This document shows, in pieces, positions 61,412 through 64,000 of a stretch of DNA of 64,000 nt (positions within the stretch are counted from its first letter, which is position 1; each line of letters opens with the position of its first letter). Both the position numbers and the translations under genes were made by a program. Where the stretch lies: contig MPUH01000018.1 of the NCBI GenBank assembly GCA_001970955.1, forward strand, positions 1 to 64,000. Reading direction: 5' to 3'. The stretch is from Stentor coeruleus (lineage: Eukaryota; Ciliophora; Heterotrichea; Heterotrichida; Stentoridae). The notes under the pieces are model-generated. The model had not been told where the DNA came from, did no database searches, and worked only from the letters and a program-made list of their open reading frames with translations.

Positions 61412-63337
61412 CTAACAAACCCTGAGTTTTCTATACAAAATATTTTCCCGTTCAATAAGTTTCCATTCAGTATCTTTGGTCAAACTAATGATTTCATGGT
61501 CATCCCTAGCTAAAATCAGTTCAGAAATCTGTTTGAGTCTTGCGAAACGATGACGTAATGGTTTATTTGACATATGCTGAAGTTGTCCAATGATTTCTCT
61601 AATATCTTTTTGGAACTGCAAAGCACCTAATTCATTAAACCGTTTCCCTCTAACCTCAATCTCTATAGCTTTAGCAAGTTCTTCTGCTACAATATCAACC
61701 AAGCATTCAAATACCTCAGCAACAAGCTGCATTTTCCATTGTTTAAGCACACCTTTAATATCTTTAACCAATTTCAAAGCAAAAGGGTCGTTAACTTTAT
61801 AATCAGAATGCTGTTCCAAAGATATTTCATAGTTTAAACTTCGGAAATTCACTAAAAATGATGCTAATGGGGCGGATTTGACACAAAATGCTAAACTTTC
61901 ATCAATACGCATTTTCGCTTTGATTTCAGAATCACTTATAGCAGCCAAACAATGCTTAAACATAATAGAATCATTGCCTTCTAATCCAAAAATCTTAGAA
62001 AATTGTAATTCAAAAGTTGTGACTAGTTTTTTAATACATTTTTTGCAACTGTTAATAAGATTTAGTACTACAATTATTATTGAGATATTTTGATTTGGAG
62101 ACACATTCCATTGAGTTTTAGTATTTGGGAACTTTTTATATAGAGGATCTAGTATATCTTCTGAAATTAAAGCTGAGAAGTTATTAAGTATCGCGCAGGT
62201 GGATGAGATGTTTAAAGAAGCGAAAACCCGATTAGCAGAGTTTTGAACAAGGAAAAAACATTCATCAAGTTTTTCAAATACTGGCCCTGTACATAAGCTT
62301 TCACGTGATGTAAAAGATTTCTCACAATACTGCGTAACATTAACTTTTGATATCAAAGCCTCAATAGACTCTTTCAAACAATTATATTCCATCGATATAT
62401 AAAAATCTGCAAGTTCAAAAATTTTGCTTTTAAGCCCTGAGTTTTTAAGTAATCCAGTTTCCAAACTAAACTTTTCATCCAATTGACTCAACTCTATCAT
62501 CTTAACCAATTTCTTTCCTATTTTATGTATATAAATCTCAAAACTTTCTGTATGCTTAATAATCTTACTCATTTCCTCACAAAGTCCTAAAGCCTTAGGT
62601 TTTTTTAATACTTCTAATGAATACCTCCCTATAATCTTCACAGCAAATCCATCAACCGCACATTGTAAACTTTGTAAAAGCTCTAAATTCCCTTCAGATC
62701 CGAATTCTTTACTCACATTTTCTTGTTGTCCTTCATAAGTTTTAACTGTAGCCCTATAAATTTTTATTAGAGTATCTTCAAAACTCCCATTTAAAGCTAA
62801 TAATTGCTCTATTGACTCGAATTGCCCTTTAAGTGATTCTATAATATATTGTATATACCTTTCAATACCCTCACGGCCTAAGTGTAAATGCTGAAAAAGC
62901 CCAGCATATTGTTCGATTATTTCTTTATTATTCTCAGAAAGCCCTTCACCAAATTTCTTTTTGACTTTTTCACAAACTTCTTCTTTTAAAATTTGGAATT
63001 CACGGATTTCTGGGATTGGGATATGCATTGGAATACTAGCGATTTCTCCACAAAGTTGAGCTGCATATGGGATATTATCATATTTTAAGGCTGATTGGAA
63101 TTCTTTCATTTTTGTACTGAAAAGGATAAGGTCATTGACGTAACTTAGAACTTTTTTAGCATTTTGTCTTTGTAATTCTAGAATTGCTACAGGACCTGAG
63201 ATGTTGCTAATAGTTTGTGAAATGTTACCCATTTGGCTCATGAGGGAAGAGAATTTTCTGGTTAGATGCGATGTTTGGTCGTATATGCTTTGAGGAAGTC
63301 TAAGTTTTTCAACAAGACTATTTACTTCTTCATGCAT
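61412..63337 (-). CDS. COG4: Conserved oligomeric Golgi complex subunit 4 (COG4)
   Basis: A tethering-complex subunit that guides retrograde vesicles within the Golgi. The 641 residues carry COG4-like stretches: AILELQRQNAKKVLSYVNDLI, KEFQSALKYDNIPYAAQLCGE, EQYAGLFQHLHLGREGIERY, and near the end LRHRFARLKQISELI. The family is around 750-800 residues in animals, so this copy is shorter, mostly missing the far N-terminus. An upstream exon before the ATG at 63337 cannot be excluded, but I see none. It is helical throughout, as expected. The skew of the strand changes near 63000 inside the gene. Confidence 0.85.
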   Translation of the reverse strand: MHEEVNSLVEKLRLPQSIYDQTSHLTRKFSSLMSQMGNISQTISNISGPVAILELQRQNAKKVLSYVNDLILFSTKMKEFQSALKYDNIPYAAQLCGEIASIPMHIPIPEIREFQILKEEVCEKVKKKFGEGLSENNKEIIEQYAGLFQHLHLGREGIERYIQYIIESLKGQFESIEQLLALNGSFEDTLIKIYRATVKTYEGQQENVSKEFGSEGNLELLQSLQCAVDGFAVKIIGRYSLEVLKKPKALGLCEEMSKIIKHTESFEIYIHKIGKKLVKMIELSQLDEKFSLETGLLKNSGLKSKIFELADFYISMEYNCLKESIEALISKVNVTQYCEKSFTSRESLCTGPVFEKLDECFFLVQNSANRVFASLNISSTCAILNNFSALISEDILDPLYKKFPNTKTQWNVSPNQNISIIIVVLNLINSCKKCIKKLVTTFELQFSKIFGLEGNDSIMFKHCLAAISDSEIKAKMRIDESLAFCVKSAPLASFLVNFRSLNYEISLEQHSDYKVNDPFALKLVKDIKGVLKQWKMQLVAEVFECLVDIVAEELAKAIEIEVRGKRFNELGALQFQKDIREIIGQLQHMSNKPLRHRFARLKQISELILARDDHEIISLTKDTEWKLIERENILYRKLRVC

Positions 63338-63623
63338 ATTTTATTTGGAAGATTTTTTTTGATAATGGTTGAGATTTTGAAGGTTTTTTCTAGGTTTTGG
63401 AAATGTTGGGGTTTTATGGATGTTGGGATTAGGGTGAATTTTTGTATTGAGTTAAATTTTTTCAGGTTGATGGGTTTATGATAAGAAATTAGGTTAGTGT
63501 ATATGGTGTAAATGTTTGGATAGATGGTTTTTTTTGATTGAGTTTGGGTGAAGATTTTATGAGTAAAGGAAAATTATTAGTGTTATAGCATATAATAACT
63601 TGATTATTATATATTTAATCTAC
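63338..63623. other. G-rich intergenic
   Basis: This short gap has an extreme plus-strand G excess over C: 63361-63420 has 19 G and 1 C. No gene is seen. Confidence 0.55.
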
Positions 63624-63980
63624 TTACTTTTTTGAATTGCTTCTATTTCTCTTGCAAGGTAGGTTCATTTTAGTCAAAATCTCCGCAGCTAGTGTATCTG
63701 TTGGTGACTGCGCTTCTTTCGCTATATTACTCTTATTATATTGTTCAAAAAAATTAAGGCATTTCTGAAGTGCAAGCATATTTTGGTTCTTAAAAAACAT
63801 TGGCGATTGGACAAAAGGTAATGACCCAATAGGTTGCTGAAAAGATTTAATAGGTGTAGGAATAATAATCTCAGGTTGGGCTATTTCTTTTCTTTCAGGC
63901 TTAGTCCTATTCACCCCTTTCTCAACCTTTTTCTTTACAGCCACTGGTTTTTTAGCTTGTCCAAATGTACTCCAATCCAT
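63624..63980 (-). CDS. Orphan basic protein near the window edge
   Basis: The frame opens at a TTG at 63995, but the first ATG is at 63980 (MDWSTFGQAKKP), giving 118 residues. It is rich in Lys, Pro and Gln in the first half (VKKKVEKGVNRTKPERKE) and helical later (NQNMLALQKCLNFFEQYNKS). It ends in a basic NRSNSKK tail. No family is recognised. An upstream exon could lie beyond the window end, 20 bp away. Confidence 0.55.
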   Translation of the reverse strand: MDWSTFGQAKKPVAVKKKVEKGVNRTKPERKEIAQPEIIIPTPIKSFQQPIGSLPFVQSPMFFKNQNMLALQKCLNFFEQYNKSNIAKEAQSPTDTLAAEILTKMNLPCKRNRSNSKK

Positions 63981-64000
63981 TCTCACAACAGCCAAATCAC

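Noticed and set aside
1-64000. Virus-derived or LTR elements, CRISPR arrays, rRNA
   Set aside because: No reverse transcriptase, integrase, capsid, terminal repeats, spaced arrays or rRNA-like sequence could be seen on either strand.
1-64000. Non-standard genetic code (TGA as Trp, or TAA/TAG as Gln)
   Set aside because: Conserved genes run complete with TGG for Trp and CAA/CAG for Gln, and end at TAA, TAG or TGA at the family's normal length.

Overview
The window is AT-rich nuclear DNA from a protist, most likely the macronuclear genome of a heterotrich ciliate of the Stentor type. Three things point there. The long reading frames run uninterrupted in the standard code: TAA, TAG and TGA all end genes, and no gene is broken by in-frame TAA, TAG or TGA as it would be in ciliates with reassigned stops. 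The introns I can place are tiny, mostly exactly 15 nt, GT..AG, with an A near position 9 or 10. The gene content is ciliary and eukaryotic (IFT139, CFAP97, Polo kinase, TAF1, RFC1, COG4, copine, anoctamin). There is no rRNA, recognisable tRNA, CRISPR array, virus-derived element or intact transposon.

Layout. 0.5-7.8 kb: nucleoside hydrolase, a full-size ABCB transporter split by a 64-bp duplication, ribosomal protein eL30, a START-domain protein. 9-12.4 kb: a TAP42/IGBP1 phosphatase regulator and a small MGC-type acylated orphan. 13-23 kb, all minus strand: B-box/kelch protein, IFT139 (TTC21), an orphan, an anoctamin. 25-31 kb: SLC35F6-like transporter, copine with a natural His tail, a membrane-anchored DUF229 (sulfatase-like) protein with a 15-nt intron. 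32-45 kb is the densest part: an intron-bearing coiled-coil protein, RFC1, a CK1 kinase, a DHHC palmitoyltransferase, a divergent chaperonin-like (BBS-type) gene with three tiny introns, a coiled-coil protein and TAF1. 47-64 kb: a CDPK-like kinase, two long coiled-coil proteins, an R2R3 Myb, a SERF protein, Polo-like kinase, CFAP97, an SDR pseudoenzyme, COG4 and short orphans. The last gene, at the right edge, may continue past the window.

Genes are single transcription units, often packed tightly (9, 23 and 27 bp between neighbours), with AT-rich gaps of 0.3-2.1 kb elsewhere. Some gaps hold short tandem duplications and protein-like remnants. No operon logic is expected. Several neighbours share a cilium, basal-body or division theme (IFT139, chaperonin-like gene, TSNAXIP1-like protein, PLK, CFAP97). 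Base composition alternates between C-rich and G-rich blocks on the same strand over a few hundred bases, even inside single genes.
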